Source of the DNA: Mucilaginibacter limnophilus
GTDB lineage: Bacteria; Bacteroidota; Bacteroidia; Sphingobacteriales; Sphingobacteriaceae
Assembly (NCBI RefSeq): GCF_004005815.1
Contig: NZ_SACK01000001.1
Span: forward strand, 310,001-374,000
DNA: 64,000 nt
Direction: 5' to 3'
The position numbers were made by a program, and so were the translations under genes. This document shows positions 9,783-18,356 of this stretch, piece after piece. Numbering within the stretch: the first letter of the stretch is position 1; each line of letters begins with the position of its first letter. The notes beneath the pieces were generated by a model. The model was not told the origin of the DNA. It did not search any database and was given only the letters and a program-made list of their open reading frames with translations.

Positions 9783-10106
9783 CTACTTCTTTTTTATTTG
9801 TTTAACCTGTATGTACGGCATGCCAATGTTTGCTGCAATGCCGCAACTGTAGCTGTTTTTCAAAAGTTTATAATCAACTCTTACCACCATGCTGTCCTGC
9901 TGAAATTTTTCGTCAAGAAATTCAGGTTTGTAATGTGTATTGTTTATCTGGATGGCCCATCCGCAACCATCGGCGGCGGGGTTACCCAAGTCGATTATAA
10001 GGCCGTCGGCTTCAATTGTCCGTTCGTCTTTTTTACATGCTGAAAAGGCCATGCTTACCAAACAAAAAGCAGCGGCCAGATATATTTTGTACATATGAGT
10101 TTTCAT
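9783..10106 (-). CDS. Small putative lipoprotein
   Basis: A 107-residue protein with a signal ending in a lipobox-like FSAC (about residues 20-23) followed by KKDERT, the acidic/basic pattern seen after lipidated Cys in this phylum. The first Met may be residue 5 (MYKIYLAAAF). The mature domain (DGLIIDLGNPAADGCGW, QDSMVVRVDYKLL) is unknown. It is convergent with priA, with one base between the stops, so the two messages must overlap. Confidence 0.6.
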   Translation of the reverse strand: MKTHMYKIYLAAAFCLVSMAFSACKKDERTIEADGLIIDLGNPAADGCGWAIQINNTHYKPEFLDEKFQQDSMVVRVDYKLLKNSYSCGIAANIGMPYIQVKQIKKK

Positions 10107-10226
10107 GTTAATATTTATTAGGATTACGCAGTACTTTAATTTAATGCTACACAGCGCCTTAAAAAAGCAAGTGTATATGAAGTGCTTTCGGCGTTAAAAA
10201 CGGGATGTTTTTTTGCATAACTTAGC

Positions 10227-10889
10227 ATGCAAATGGCCTATAAGTATAAAGATAATTACCGTGAGCAGGGGGCGCGTAAACGACTGGTTGAGTTACTGCG
10301 AAAGAAGGGTATTGAAGACGAAAAAGTACTTGCAGCCATAGGTAAAGTACCGCGCCATTTCTTCTTCGACGAGACTTTTTACAACCAGGCATATAAAGAC
10401 ATCGCTTTCCCGATAGGCGAGGGGCAAACCATTTCGCAGCCATATACTGTGGCCTATCAAACCCAGTTGCTGCATATTAACAAAGGCGACAAAGTGCTGG
10501 AGATAGGTACAGGCAGCGGTTATCAAACCTGTATCCTGATGGAACTTGGCGCGCAGGTTTACACCATTGAGCGGCAGGAGAAGTTGTATGAAAGAACCAT
10601 ACAGGTATTGCCTTATATGGGATATAAACCCCACTTTTTTTTAGGCGACGGATCAAAGGGCATATCAGAGCAAGCTCCGTATAACAAGATCCTGGTAACT
10701 GCCGGGGCGCCTTTTGTACCCGATATATTATTGCAGCAACTAAAAATTGGTGGTTTGCTTGTTATTCCTGTAGGTAATGAAGAAACGCAGCAAATGGTTA
10801 CCGTACTAAAGGTTGGTGAGCATGATTACGAAAAGGTGGTGTTAGATACTTTCAGGTTTGTGCCGCTGGTAGGTGATAAGGCTTGGTAG
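10227..10889 (+). CDS. pcm: Protein-L-isoaspartate O-methyltransferase
   Basis: Uses SAM to methylate isoaspartyl residues in damaged proteins and start their repair. It has 220 residues, with a second Met at residue 3 equally possible as start. The family core is complete: VPRHFFFDE, GEGQTISQPYTVAYQTQLL (substrate side) and the SAM motif I VLEIGTGSGYQTCIL at about residues 88-102. LVTAGAPFVPDILLQQLKIG follows. It is monocistronic. The stop is followed after 3 bp by an oriented TTCGAA-type element and then a palindromic repeat. Confidence 0.95.
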   Translation: MQMAYKYKDNYREQGARKRLVELLRKKGIEDEKVLAAIGKVPRHFFFDETFYNQAYKDIAFPIGEGQTISQPYTVAYQTQLLHINKGDKVLEIGTGSGYQTCILMELGAQVYTIERQEKLYERTIQVLPYMGYKPHFFLGDGSKGISEQAPYNKILVTAGAPFVPDILLQQLKIGGLLVIPVGNEETQQMVTVLKVGEHDYEKVVLDTFRFVPLVGDKAW

Positions 10890-10892
10890 TTT

Positions 10893-10918
10893 TATTTCGA
10901 ATTTCGAATGTTCCATTT
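10893..10918 (+). repeat. Oriented 3'-end element (TTCGAA class), copy behind pcm
   Basis: The sequence is ATTTCGAATTTCGAATGTTC followed by CATTTC. Read from the upstream gene, it has the same orientation as copies behind smpB (11512-11541) and grpE (48478-48510), differing by one base in about 26. Confidence 0.7.
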
Positions 10919-10934
10919 CTAAATTATAATCATT

Positions 10935-11019
10935 TGTCATGCTGAGCGATAGCGAGGCATCTATAAGAAAGCGGACAATCACTTGCCGATAGATTCTTTA
11001 CTATCGTTCAGAATGACAA
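10935..11019. repeat. REP-like palindromic element, GTCATGCTGAGC family
   Basis: Imperfect inverted repeat of about 85 bp: left arm TTGTCATGCTGAGCGATAGC, right arm ending GTTCAGAATGACAA, with ATCTAT/ATAGAT inside. A second full copy is at 18830-18910. Confidence 0.75.
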
Positions 11020-11048
11020 TTTGATTCAAGTTTTTAAATTCCTGTTAG

Positions 11049-11438
11049 CTAAAACTCATCCAAAGTATCTCTTTGTACAGGTTCAGGGAAATATAATTTC
11101 AAGATGGATGCATCCGGATCGATTTCGAAATTGTAACCTTCATTAAAGGTAGTGCCAGCGCTGCGGTCTTCGCAGCCGAAGTAGTAGTCGATGCGGTACT
11201 TTAACCAAATTCTGCCTTTTCTTGTATCCGGTTGATATTCGGCGTTGGTTATTTCAAAGCCCTCTATATATGGCGAGCCGCCGTCGTTGAAGTGGTACTC
11301 ACGTAAAATACGCTCAATAGCCGGAAAGACATCGTTATTTTTATAAATCAACAAGCTGATAAAATTCTGAATCGAAGTTTGCTGTGTACTTAACTTTTGG
11401 TATGATTCTTCCTCGAAGGGAATATTCACTATAGGCAT
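11049..11438 (-). CDS. Conserved hypothetical cytoplasmic protein
   Basis: A 129-residue protein with no signal peptide or membrane segment. Visible features are an acidic start (MPIVNIPFEEESY), a repeated aromatic/acidic strand pattern (WLKYRIDYYFGCEDRSAG) and an acidic C-terminus. I do not recognise a family. It lies between pcm and smpB, bracketed on both sides by TTCGAA-class and REP-like repeats, so it could be a cassette carried by the repeats or simply a gene between two 3'-end elements. Confidence 0.6.
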   Translation of the reverse strand: MPIVNIPFEEESYQKLSTQQTSIQNFISLLIYKNNDVFPAIERILREYHFNDGGSPYIEGFEITNAEYQPDTRKGRIWLKYRIDYYFGCEDRSAGTTFNEGYNFEIDPDASILKLYFPEPVQRDTLDEF

Positions 11439-11449
11439 GGTGGCGATTA

Positions 11450-11479
11450 AAGATTCTTCACTGACGTTCAGAATGACAA
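11450..11479. repeat. Half copy of the REP-like element
   Basis: AAGATTCTTCACTGACGTTC plus AGAATGACAA matches the right arm of the elements at 10935-11019 and 18830-18910; the left arm is missing. Confidence 0.6.
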
Positions 11480-11511
11480 ATTTGATAAATACTAAATTCT
11501 AAACAGTAACA

Positions 11512-11541
11512 TCCGAAATTGAACATTCGAAATTCGAAATC
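11512..11541 (-). repeat. Oriented 3'-end element (TTCGAA class), copy behind smpB
   Basis: Read on the minus strand this is GATTTCGAATTTCGAATGTT followed by CAATTTCGGA, starting 4 bp after the smpB stop codon. It has the same orientation relative to its gene as the copies behind pcm and grpE. Confidence 0.7.
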
Positions 11542-11545
11542 AAAC

Positions 11546-11995
11546 TCACCGTTTCAACGCCCTGTCCATTTCTATTTTGCTGTCGCGCTCTTTCATAGTT
11601 TCGCGCTTGTCAAAAGTTTTCTTACCCTGTGCAAGGGCTATCTTTAACTTGGCAAAACCGCGTTCGCTAATAAACAAAGCCAGCGGAACAATAGTAAAGC
11701 CTTTTTCTTCACCCTTTACCAGCAGTTTTTTTAGTTCTTTTTTTTGTAGAAGCAATACACGGTCGCGCTTAGCCTCGTGGTTATAGAACGAGCCCATCGA
11801 GTACTCCGAGATATGCAGGTTACGAACATATAACTGCCCGTTCATAAAGGTGCAAAAAGCATCATTAAGGTTAGCTTTACCTTCCCTGATCGATTTTATC
11901 TCGGTACCAAGCAACTGGATACCTGCTGTGTACTCGTCAAGTATATGGTATTCAAAGTATGCTTTTTTGTTTTTTATGTAGATATCCTGGCTCAT
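11546..11995 (-). CDS. smpB: SsrA-binding protein SmpB
   Basis: Binds tmRNA and guides it to stalled ribosomes for trans-translation. It has 149 residues from the ATG at 11995, which follows an AGGAAGG run; a GTG directly before it is less likely. Family motifs: [53 protein letters not shown], and the basic C-terminal tail with [19 protein letters not shown]. Length and motifs are normal. The ssrA gene itself is not in the window. Confidence 0.96.
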   Translation of the reverse strand: MSQDIYIKNKKAYFEYHILDEYTAGIQLLGTEIKSIREGKANLNDAFCTFMNGQLYVRNLHISEYSMGSFYNHEAKRDRVLLLQKKELKKLLVKGEEKGFTIVPLALFISERGFAKLKIALAQGKKTFDKRETMKERDSKIEMDRALKR

Positions 11996-12031
11996 CACCT
12001 TCCTGCTTTAGCTGCAAATATGCAAAATTAT

Positions 12032-13912
12032 TTATTGGTGTTTTACCACAAGCACAGGTACGTTAACCATATGGCGCACCGTATCAACTGTCGACCCGTA
12101 AAACAGGTCTTTTAAAACCCTGTGCCCGTGCGACCCCATCACAATCAGGTCGGCATTTTCCTGCTTAACAATTTTTACTATGGCTTTAGCAGGCATGCCA
12201 TAACCTATTTTGGCCGAGGCTATGTAGCCTAAAGCGTTTAACTCGTTTACATATTTGTCCAGATTCTTGGTATCGCTTTGTGTTTCCTGATCCATTACCT
12301 CGGTATCATGGTACCGGGCTCCGGCTGTTTCCACCACGTGTATAAGGGTATATGTAGCCTGCTTGCCTCCCTGCATAATGCCGTGACGAATGGCATCACG
12401 GTCGTTTTTTGAAAAATCTATCGGAATAGCTACCCTGTTGTAAACAATAGAATCAAAATTATCCAGCGCCCAAGCATCACCATGCGGTACCCTCCCCGGT
12501 TTTTCCTTCAGCTTGAATACAATCGGTTTAAAAAATATGTATAATAACAGAGCACCAATGCCCGCCGCAACAGGCATAACAATGGCATATATGGCCACAC
12601 GGGCTTGCGGATAGTTTTCAATCCAGCCGATAATCTGTTCGGCCACAAGCTTTACGTTTAATGCTACAATTACAAAAGCGCTTATCCAGGCAAGTATCTT
12701 AATAACATTTCCGGTAGCAAATTTGCCCATGCTGCGTTTATCAGCCGTAAAATGTATCAGCGGAATTATAGCGAAACCAAGTTGCAGGCTCAACACCACC
12801 TGACTTAATATTAACAGATTACCCAGCGCGTCGTCGCCAAAATATACAATGGTGCATACCGCCGGTACAATGGCAAGCAGGCGCGTAAGCAAACGACGCA
12901 TCCATGGCGCTATGCGCAGGTTGATATGCCCCTCCATAATGATTTGCCCGGCCAGCGTACCTGTAATAGTTGAACTTTGACCTGATGCTATCAGCGCTAC
13001 TGCAAACAGTATAGGCGCCGCCTTCCCGAAAATACTTTCAAGCAATTTGTAAGCATCCTGTATCTCGGCAACCTCAAAATAGCCGTTCTTGAAAAAAGCT
13101 CCTGCTGCCAGTATCAATATCGCTGCATTAACCAAAAAAGCCAGGTTTAAGGCAATTATTGTATCAATGAAATTGTATTTCAACGCAGCCTTAATACCGT
13201 CGTCACTCCGGTTTATTTTGCGGGTTTGCACCAGCGACGAATGCAGGTACAGGTTATGCGGCATCACGGTAGCACCAATTATACCAATAGCGATATATAA
13301 TGAACTACCCGACAGGTTGCCCGGAATAAAACCCTTTGCCACTTCTACCACATCAGGCTGTACAATAAACATCTCTGTTAAAAATGATAAACCGACAATG
13401 AATATCATCGAAACTATAAAAGCTTCGAGCTTACGCATGCCTTTATTCATCAAAAACAACAGTAAAATGGTATCGGTAATGGTTAGTAGCACGCCCCAAA
13501 TCAACGGCAAATCAAACAACAGATTTAACCCTATGGCCATACCAATGATCTCAGCAAGATCACATGCTATAATGGCCAGTTGTGCCAGGACATACAGGCA
13601 AAAATTTACAAAAGGAGGGTAGGCATTTTTTGAAGCTTGCGCCAGATCGACGCCGCGAACAATACCTAACCTTGCGCTTAACGATTGCAGCAGCAACGCA
13701 ATTAAATTTGATACGAGCAGTACCCATATCAGTTTATAACCAAAAGCGCTGCCACCCGCAATATCAGTAGCCCAGTTACCCGGGTCCATATAACCGACAC
13801 TTACCAAATAAGCCGGACCTATAAATGCCAGGATACGGCGCCAACCGGTTTTATTTTCGGTGTTTACCGAACTGTGTACGTCGCTTAATGATTCGCTGTG
13901 CTTAACTTCCAT
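12032..13912 (-). CDS. mntH: Nramp-family Mn2+/Fe2+:H+ symporter fused to a UspA domain
   Basis: A 626-residue fusion. Residues about 25-450 are an Nramp transporter: the TM1 metal-binding motif DPGN at residues 43-46, the TM6 motif MPHN near 217-220, and about 11 hydrophobic helices. After a basic linker (KLKEKPGRVPHGDAW) comes a universal stress protein domain from about 490 to 626. It begins VAIPIDFSKND and has the ATP-binding pattern GSHGH...GS near 592-606. A normal MntH ends near 410-450 residues. The fusion suggests nucleotide-linked control of metal uptake (inference). A palindromic operator-like site lies 77-94 bp upstream, and the gene is divergent from an Lrp regulator. Confidence 0.92.
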   Translation of the reverse strand: MEVKHSESLSDVHSSVNTENKTGWRRILAFIGPAYLVSVGYMDPGNWATDIAGGSAFGYKLIWVLLVSNLIALLLQSLSARLGIVRGVDLAQASKNAYPPFVNFCLYVLAQLAIIACDLAEIIGMAIGLNLLFDLPLIWGVLLTITDTILLLFLMNKGMRKLEAFIVSMIFIVGLSFLTEMFIVQPDVVEVAKGFIPGNLSGSSLYIAIGIIGATVMPHNLYLHSSLVQTRKINRSDDGIKAALKYNFIDTIIALNLAFLVNAAILILAAGAFFKNGYFEVAEIQDAYKLLESIFGKAAPILFAVALIASGQSSTITGTLAGQIIMEGHINLRIAPWMRRLLTRLLAIVPAVCTIVYFGDDALGNLLILSQVVLSLQLGFAIIPLIHFTADKRSMGKFATGNVIKILAWISAFVIVALNVKLVAEQIIGWIENYPQARVAIYAIVMPVAAGIGALLLYIFFKPIVFKLKEKPGRVPHGDAWALDNFDSIVYNRVAIPIDFSKNDRDAIRHGIMQGGKQATYTLIHVVETAGARYHDTEVMDQETQSDTKNLDKYVNELNALGYIASAKIGYGMPAKAIVKIVKQENADLIVMGSHGHRVLKDLFYGSTVDTVRHMVNVPVLVVKHQ

Positions 13913-13988
13913 TTATTATTCCCGTAGTTATACTAACAATAAGGGTGTTATGTTTTAGAAAATATATTTTTGTAAATCTAATCTTAAA

Positions 13989-14006
13989 AATTAGACTGAC
14001 CTAATT
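13989..14006. promoter_or_regulatory. Candidate DtxR/MntR-family operator upstream of mntH
   Basis: AATTAGACTGACCTAATT has perfect 6-bp outer arms (AATTAG/CTAATT) and resembles the TTAGG-type boxes of DtxR/MntR/IdeR metal-sensing repressors. It lies between mntH and the divergent Lrp gene, just upstream of a TATATTTT -7-like site for mntH at 13959-13966. An Lrp site is the alternative. Confidence 0.5.
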
Positions 14007-14075
14007 TTACTGTAAAATTTATTTTTGTATGACCGGGGTGTAAAAAAATATTATTCTGTTTGCATCGTTTAAATA

Positions 14076-14083
14076 TATCTTTG
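14076..14083 (+). promoter_or_regulatory. -7 element of the Lrp gene, leaderless spacing
   Basis: TATCTTTG ends 7 bp before the ATG at 14091, so transcription would begin at or next to the start codon. Confidence 0.5.
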
Positions 14084-14090
14084 TACTACC

Positions 14091-14561
14091 ATGGCTACCG
14101 AATTAGATAAGATAGATCTTCAGATACTAAAAATATTACAGGAAAACGGCAGGATCACCAACCTGCAGCTTTCAAACGAAATAGGCCTGTCGCCGGCGCC
14201 AACGCTTGAGCGTGTGCGTAAGCTGGAAAATGCCGAATATATAAAGAGCTATCATGCTTTGGTAGACGAAGAAAAGCTTGGTTTAGGCATAAAAACCTTT
14301 ATACAGGTATCGCTTGATTTCCATAAGAACAATACCATACAGATATTTTTAGACGAGATACAGAAAATTAAAGAGGTTACCGAATGTCATCACGTAACCG
14401 GTCAGTGTGATTTTCTGCTGAAGGTTTATGTAAGGGATATCAAATCGTATGAACAATTGATCATGGAAAAAATCAGCCGTATTAACGTGGTGAAAACATT
14501 CCACACCATGATGATCATGTCGACCAGTAAAAAAGAAGCTATTATTCCGCTGGAGTATTAA
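14091..14561 (+). CDS. Lrp/AsnC family transcriptional regulator
   Basis: A 156-residue feast/famine regulator. The N-terminal winged HTH (residues 5-65) begins LDKIDLQILKILQENGRITN with the recognition helix in LSNEIGLSPAPTLERVRKLE. The C-terminal RAM ligand/oligomerisation domain (about 70-150) contains VTECHHVTGQCDFLLKVYV, the usual G-D turn that binds amino acids. Which amino acid it senses is not evident. The gene is divergent from mntH. Its stop runs directly into a long inverted repeat. Confidence 0.93.
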   Translation: MATELDKIDLQILKILQENGRITNLQLSNEIGLSPAPTLERVRKLENAEYIKSYHALVDEEKLGLGIKTFIQVSLDFHKNNTIQIFLDEIQKIKEVTECHHVTGQCDFLLKVYVRDIKSYEQLIMEKISRINVVKTFHTMMIMSTSKKEAIIPLEY

Positions 14562-14565
14562 TTCT

Positions 14566-14646
14566 TGGTTCATGGTTCATAGATGATAGTTCATTGTAAA
14601 GCTATTTAACGATAAGCATGGCGTAGCAGCTATGAACCATGAACCA
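14566..14646. repeat. Word-type inverted repeat behind the Lrp gene
   Basis: Perfect 17-bp arms, TGGTTCATGGTTCATAG (14566-14582) and CTATGAACCATGAACCA (14630-14646), with a 47-nt loop. The arms are built from a repeated GGTTCAT word. It lies between the convergent Lrp gene and cutC, so could terminate either transcript. Confidence 0.75.
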
Positions 14647-14663
14647 TTAACTATGAACAAAAA

Positions 14664-15407
14664 TTATCCGTTTGCCTTTCTTATCATCTCCGCTACCCGC
14701 TCTTTACTGGTTTCAGCATAGCTGTACTCGTTACCGTAAAAGCTTCCCATAATGATGCTGTCGTTATGGTACTTCATTCTGCTGTTTATATGCACTTTTG
14801 CAGATGAATGTACTTCGGTTGCGCCGGTAAAGTGCACCAGGTCTGCAATGTTATGTTCATCAACACCACAGCCCGGCATTATGCTGATTCGGCCTGCTGC
14901 TTTCTCAACTAAGTGGTTGATAACGCCGGCTCCTTCTATAGCGGTAGTTTTTCCACCGGAAGTAAGTATGCGTTCGCAGCCAATTTCGATGATATCCTCA
15001 AGTGCCTTGTACTGATCGGCGCACATATCAAATGCCCGATGAAAGGTAACGCCAAGTCCCCATTGCTTAGCCATTGTAACCAATTGTGCGCAGCGTTCTT
15101 TGTCAACATGACCGTCTGGTGTAAGTATACCGATCACAATGCCATCGCAGCCGGCTTCAATGCAGTGCCTGATATCGGCCTGCATTATTTCAAACTCAAG
15201 GTTGTTATATAAAAAGTCGCCGCCACGCGGCCTGATTAACACGTACAGTTTTATATGCAACAGCTTACGGGCAAGCAATATCTGGCCGGGAGATGGAGTG
15301 GTACCACCCTCGTTCAAATTATCGCAAAGCTCAACCCGTACAGCGCCGCCTTCCTGCGCGGCCAAGGCCGAGGCTGCAGAATTTGCACAAACTTCAAGTG
15401 TAATCAT
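14664..15407 (-). CDS. cutC: CutC family protein
   Basis: A 247-residue TIM-barrel protein of the CutC family, named for copper tolerance in E. coli although its chemistry is unclear. Family motifs in order: LEVCANSAASALAAQEGGA, VELCDNLNEGGTTPS, VLIRPRGGDFLY, DGIVIGILTPDGHVD, VTFHRAFDMC and ILTSGGKTTA. The C-terminal half ends near EVHSSAK. The length is typical. It is followed on the same strand, upstream, by the glycosylasparaginase gene. Confidence 0.93.
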   Translation of the reverse strand: MITLEVCANSAASALAAQEGGAVRVELCDNLNEGGTTPSPGQILLARKLLHIKLYVLIRPRGGDFLYNNLEFEIMQADIRHCIEAGCDGIVIGILTPDGHVDKERCAQLVTMAKQWGLGVTFHRAFDMCADQYKALEDIIEIGCERILTSGGKTTAIEGAGVINHLVEKAAGRISIMPGCGVDEHNIADLVHFTGATEVHSSAKVHINSRMKYHNDSIIMGSFYGNEYSYAETSKERVAEMIRKANG

Positions 15408-15463
15408 AAAATCAATAGGACGGGATATCTAAATGATCAAACTATTTTTTTTAGTCGAGGATA

Positions 15464-16486
15464 TTATTCTTTGTCTTCAGTGCTTTCGTAAAAAAACTTG
15501 CCATCAATAAGTCTGTCTTGTTTCTCAGTATCGCAAACAGCATAGCTAAAGCCTTCCTGTATGGCATATGCGCCGTATTCTCCTTTTTTATTAATAGCCA
15601 GGAAACCTACCTGTATTTCTTTGGCGGTTTCAGGCTTTTTGTTGATAATGCGCTGCACTGCTTCCTTGCAAGCGGCCTCAGGTGATAATCCCTGTCGCAT
15701 TAGTTCAACCACTAAAAAGCTTCCCACATTACGAATCACTTCCTCACCAACTCCGGTCGACGTTGCACCACCAACTGCATTGTCAATATATAATCCGGCA
15801 CCAATTATCGGACTATCACCCACACGGCCATGCATTTTGAAAGCCATACCGCTTGTGGTGCACGCACCCGAAATATTACCATGCTTATCAATAGCCAACA
15901 TACCAATGGTGTCATGATTGAACTTATTGCCGGGCTTTCGGTCGTTCTCGATATTAATAACAGGCTTGTATTGTTTCTTTACCAGCCATTTCTTCCACGC
16001 TTTTTCAGACTCGGGTGTCAGCAGCTTTTCTTTTTTAAGGCCTTGTTCAATGGCAAATTGTGTTGCCCCCTCGCCAACCAGCAAAACATGCGGCGACTTT
16101 TCCATTACCATGCGCGCTACCGAGATTGGATGCGCTATATATTCCATAGCTGCTACCGCCCCGCAATTACCTTTTTCGTCCATTATGCAGGCGTCAAGCG
16201 TAACATGCCCGTCGCGGTCGGGGTAGCCTGCACGCCCAACAGTGTGATTTTCCATATCAGCCTCGGGTATGCGCACGCCGGCTTCAACAGCGTCGAGCGC
16301 ACGCCCACCTTTCGACAGCGTTTTCCAGGCTTCCTTATTAGCTTCTATACCAAAATCCCATGTTGAGATTACTATAGGTAAACGGTTTGTGGTAGCTGTT
16401 GCAGATGTACAGCCCGACAAACCATAAACTTTAACGGAAGCGGCGCCTACGGCGGATAATTTTATAAAGTGGCGACGATTTAGCAT
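15464..16486 (-). CDS. N4-(beta-N-acetylglucosaminyl)-L-asparaginase, exported
   Basis: An Ntn-hydrolase that splits the GlcNAc-Asn bond of N-linked glycans. The ATG at 16486 (340 residues) is preferred over one 11 codons upstream because it gives a twin-arginine-like start MLNRRHFIKLSAVG. A lipobox-like GLSGC follows, suggesting Tat export and lipid anchoring. The substrate-side start STWDFGIEANKEAW, the autocleavage site HDTIG (Thr is the nucleophile) and MHGRVGDSPIIGAGLYID are all present, so the proenzyme should self-process. Bacteroidota secrete such enzymes to salvage glycoproteins. Confidence 0.9.
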   Translation of the reverse strand: MLNRRHFIKLSAVGAASVKVYGLSGCTSATATTNRLPIVISTWDFGIEANKEAWKTLSKGGRALDAVEAGVRIPEADMENHTVGRAGYPDRDGHVTLDACIMDEKGNCGAVAAMEYIAHPISVARMVMEKSPHVLLVGEGATQFAIEQGLKKEKLLTPESEKAWKKWLVKKQYKPVINIENDRKPGNKFNHDTIGMLAIDKHGNISGACTTSGMAFKMHGRVGDSPIIGAGLYIDNAVGGATSTGVGEEVIRNVGSFLVVELMRQGLSPEAACKEAVQRIINKKPETAKEIQVGFLAINKKGEYGAYAIQEGFSYAVCDTEKQDRLIDGKFFYESTEDKE

Positions 16487-16536
16487 CAATGGTAAAGATA
16501 AGGATACATGTATAAACATGTATTCACAAAGTAGTT

Positions 16537-16785
16537 TTAAATTTCTGAAGTATTATCTTGATCATCTGTTGATGCAAGGATTTCTTGGCAGCGTTCCAGG
16601 TCTTTCTCAAAAACTTTTATCTTTACGCCGCCTACAGCCTGGTTATAAAAGGGTTGTGCGCTTAAAACATTACCATCGGCAATAAAACAGGAGATGCCTT
16701 CAGCTTCAAGCCGCCCGCGGATTATTTCGGCCAACATAGGGTCGTAGTAACTATCAAGTGTTACTATCTTGTCGTTTTCGTGCAT
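16537..16785 (-). CDS. DUF2007 family putative signal-transducing protein
   Basis: An 82-residue protein with the compact ferredoxin-like DUF2007 pattern: VTLDSYYDPMLAEIIRGRLE, GISCFIADGN, then GGVKIKVFEKDLERCQEIL. Function unknown. It lies 50 bp upstream of the glycosylasparaginase gene on the same strand and is divergent from the WYL regulator. Confidence 0.82.
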   Translation of the reverse strand: MHENDKIVTLDSYYDPMLAEIIRGRLEAEGISCFIADGNVLSAQPFYNQAVGGVKIKVFEKDLERCQEILASTDDQDNTSEI

Positions 16786-16839
16786 AATGTCGGGTTAATA
16801 TAGTGCAATATACCTTGTTTTATTTAATTTCGGGCAAGC

Positions 16840-17784
16840 ATGAACCGTATCGACCGCATATCAGCTATTTTGATACAACTGCAATCGCGCAGGGTAGTTA
16901 AGGCTGCAGATATTGCCGAAAGGTTCAATATCAGCCTGCGTACGGTTTACCGTGACGTAAAAACTTTAGAAGAAGCAGGCGTGCCGTTGATTGGGGAAGC
17001 TGGTGTAGGCTATTCAATTGTTGATGGATACCGCCTGCCACCGGTAATGTTTACCCGCGAAGAAGCCACGGCCTTTTTAACCGCCGAAAAGTTTGTGGAG
17101 AAAATGACTGACGCATCGACCATCGGGCATCATCAATCGGCCATGTACAAGATACGTGCTATACTGCGCACTGCTGAAAAAGACTTGCTGGAAGATATGG
17201 ACGGCAGCATTGAGGTATTGAAAAGCCGCAGCCAGCAACGGGCCGATAATCAAGATCATATTCAAACCATACTTACTGCTATAGCGCAAAAATGCATACT
17301 TAAGCTTGATTATTTTGCCTTGCACAGCCAGATGCAAACCCTGCGCGACGTTGAGCCGGTAGGCATTTATTATCTCGACAGCTTTTGGCACCTGATAGCC
17401 TATTGCCGCATGCGGAATGATTACCGCGATTTCAGGCTTGACAGGATTCGAAGCATTAGCCTGGCTGATGAAAAGTTTACAGGCCAGCATCCAATATTAA
17501 AAGACTATATAGCCCAAACCGCCCGTGAACACAAACTGGAAACAGTGGTGATGCGGGTAGACAGATCGATACACAACTTTCTTGACTTTCAGAAATATTA
17601 CAACGGCTTTGTATCTGAAAAAACAATTGGTGATTGTGTAGAAATGACGTTTTTAACCACATCGTTAGAAGGTTTCGCACGTTGGTTTATGATGTACGGC
17701 GACCAGGCGGATATCATAAGTCCGGACAGTTTGCGGAAAAGGGTAAAAACCATCGCATCAGAAATTGCAAAAAAAGATTATTAA
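16840..17784 (+). CDS. YafY-type transcriptional regulator, HTH plus WYL domain
   Basis: A 314-residue regulator. Residues 1-60 form a DeoR-like winged helix (RIDRISAILIQLQSRRVVKA, then FNISLRTVYRDVKTLEEAGV). The WYL domain (about 140-310) binds small ligands or nucleic-acid ends. It shows DYFALHSQ, VEPVGIYYLDSFWHLIAYC (W-L-Y type signature) and FRLDRIRSISL. The C-terminal extension ends FARWFMMYGD. Such proteins often control an adjacent gene; here the next gene downstream is the EVE protein, 107 bp away. Targets are unknown. Confidence 0.9.
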   Translation: MNRIDRISAILIQLQSRRVVKAADIAERFNISLRTVYRDVKTLEEAGVPLIGEAGVGYSIVDGYRLPPVMFTREEATAFLTAEKFVEKMTDASTIGHHQSAMYKIRAILRTAEKDLLEDMDGSIEVLKSRSQQRADNQDHIQTILTAIAQKCILKLDYFALHSQMQTLRDVEPVGIYYLDSFWHLIAYCRMRNDYRDFRLDRIRSISLADEKFTGQHPILKDYIAQTAREHKLETVVMRVDRSIHNFLDFQKYYNGFVSEKTIGDCVEMTFLTTSLEGFARWFMMYGDQADIISPDSLRKRVKTIASEIAKKDY

Positions 17785-17891
17785 CTGTTTTAAATAAATT
17801 CGATATAAATTTTACTGCTGACATAGGGTTGTCATTCGCGCTTGTTTTGTTTGCGTTGTCGGTCCGGTAGCAGTGTTTAAAACGTGAAATT

Positions 17892-18341
17892 ATGGAACAT
17901 AAAACACGGTATTGGGTTATAGCCGTTTCGAAAAATTATTTGCAGAACGGCATAAAAGGCGGCTACATGCAGGCTAATGACGGCAAGGACGCTATTTTGG
18001 AAAAACTTGAAAAAGGCGACTGGCTGATATTTTTTTCGCCGAAGGAAGTGAATGGCAGTAATACTGCTTTACAGGCTTTCACCGGCATTGGACAGGTTGA
18101 GGATGATGATATATATCAAAGTGAACCGGGCAATAAAAGACCATACAGGCGTAAAGTGACATTTTATAAATGCGAGGATGTACCTGCTGAATCAATTGTG
18201 GATAGGCTCAGCTTTGTACAAGACAAGAAGGGCTGGGAAAAAGTGTTCAGGTTCGGATTTTTTGAGATACCGGAAGTCGATTTTGAAACAATAAAAAGAG
18301 CTATGCTGAAAGGCGAACAGGCAGAAACAATAACATTGTAA
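17892..18341 (+). CDS. EVE domain-containing protein (UPF0310)
   Basis: A 149-residue single-domain EVE/PUA-like protein: WVIAVSKNYLQNGIKGGYMQ at the start, a KGDWLIFFSPK strand, FTGIGQVEDDDIYQ and RRKVTFYKCEDVPAESIVDRL. EVE domains read modified bases in DNA or RNA, and some occur with restriction systems, but nothing here indicates a defence locus. The SRPBCC gene follows after 15 bp. Confidence 0.87.
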   Translation: MEHKTRYWVIAVSKNYLQNGIKGGYMQANDGKDAILEKLEKGDWLIFFSPKEVNGSNTALQAFTGIGQVEDDDIYQSEPGNKRPYRRKVTFYKCEDVPAESIVDRLSFVQDKKGWEKVFRFGFFEIPEVDFETIKRAMLKGEQAETITL

Positions 18342-18356
18342 TACAATAATATACCT

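Noticed and set aside
10891..11541. Mobile cassette with terminal inverted repeats around the 129-residue gene
   Set aside because: The near-identical 26-bp ends look like two independent copies of the 3'-end element belonging to pcm and smpB, because a third copy behind grpE is in the same gene-relative orientation without a partner cassette.
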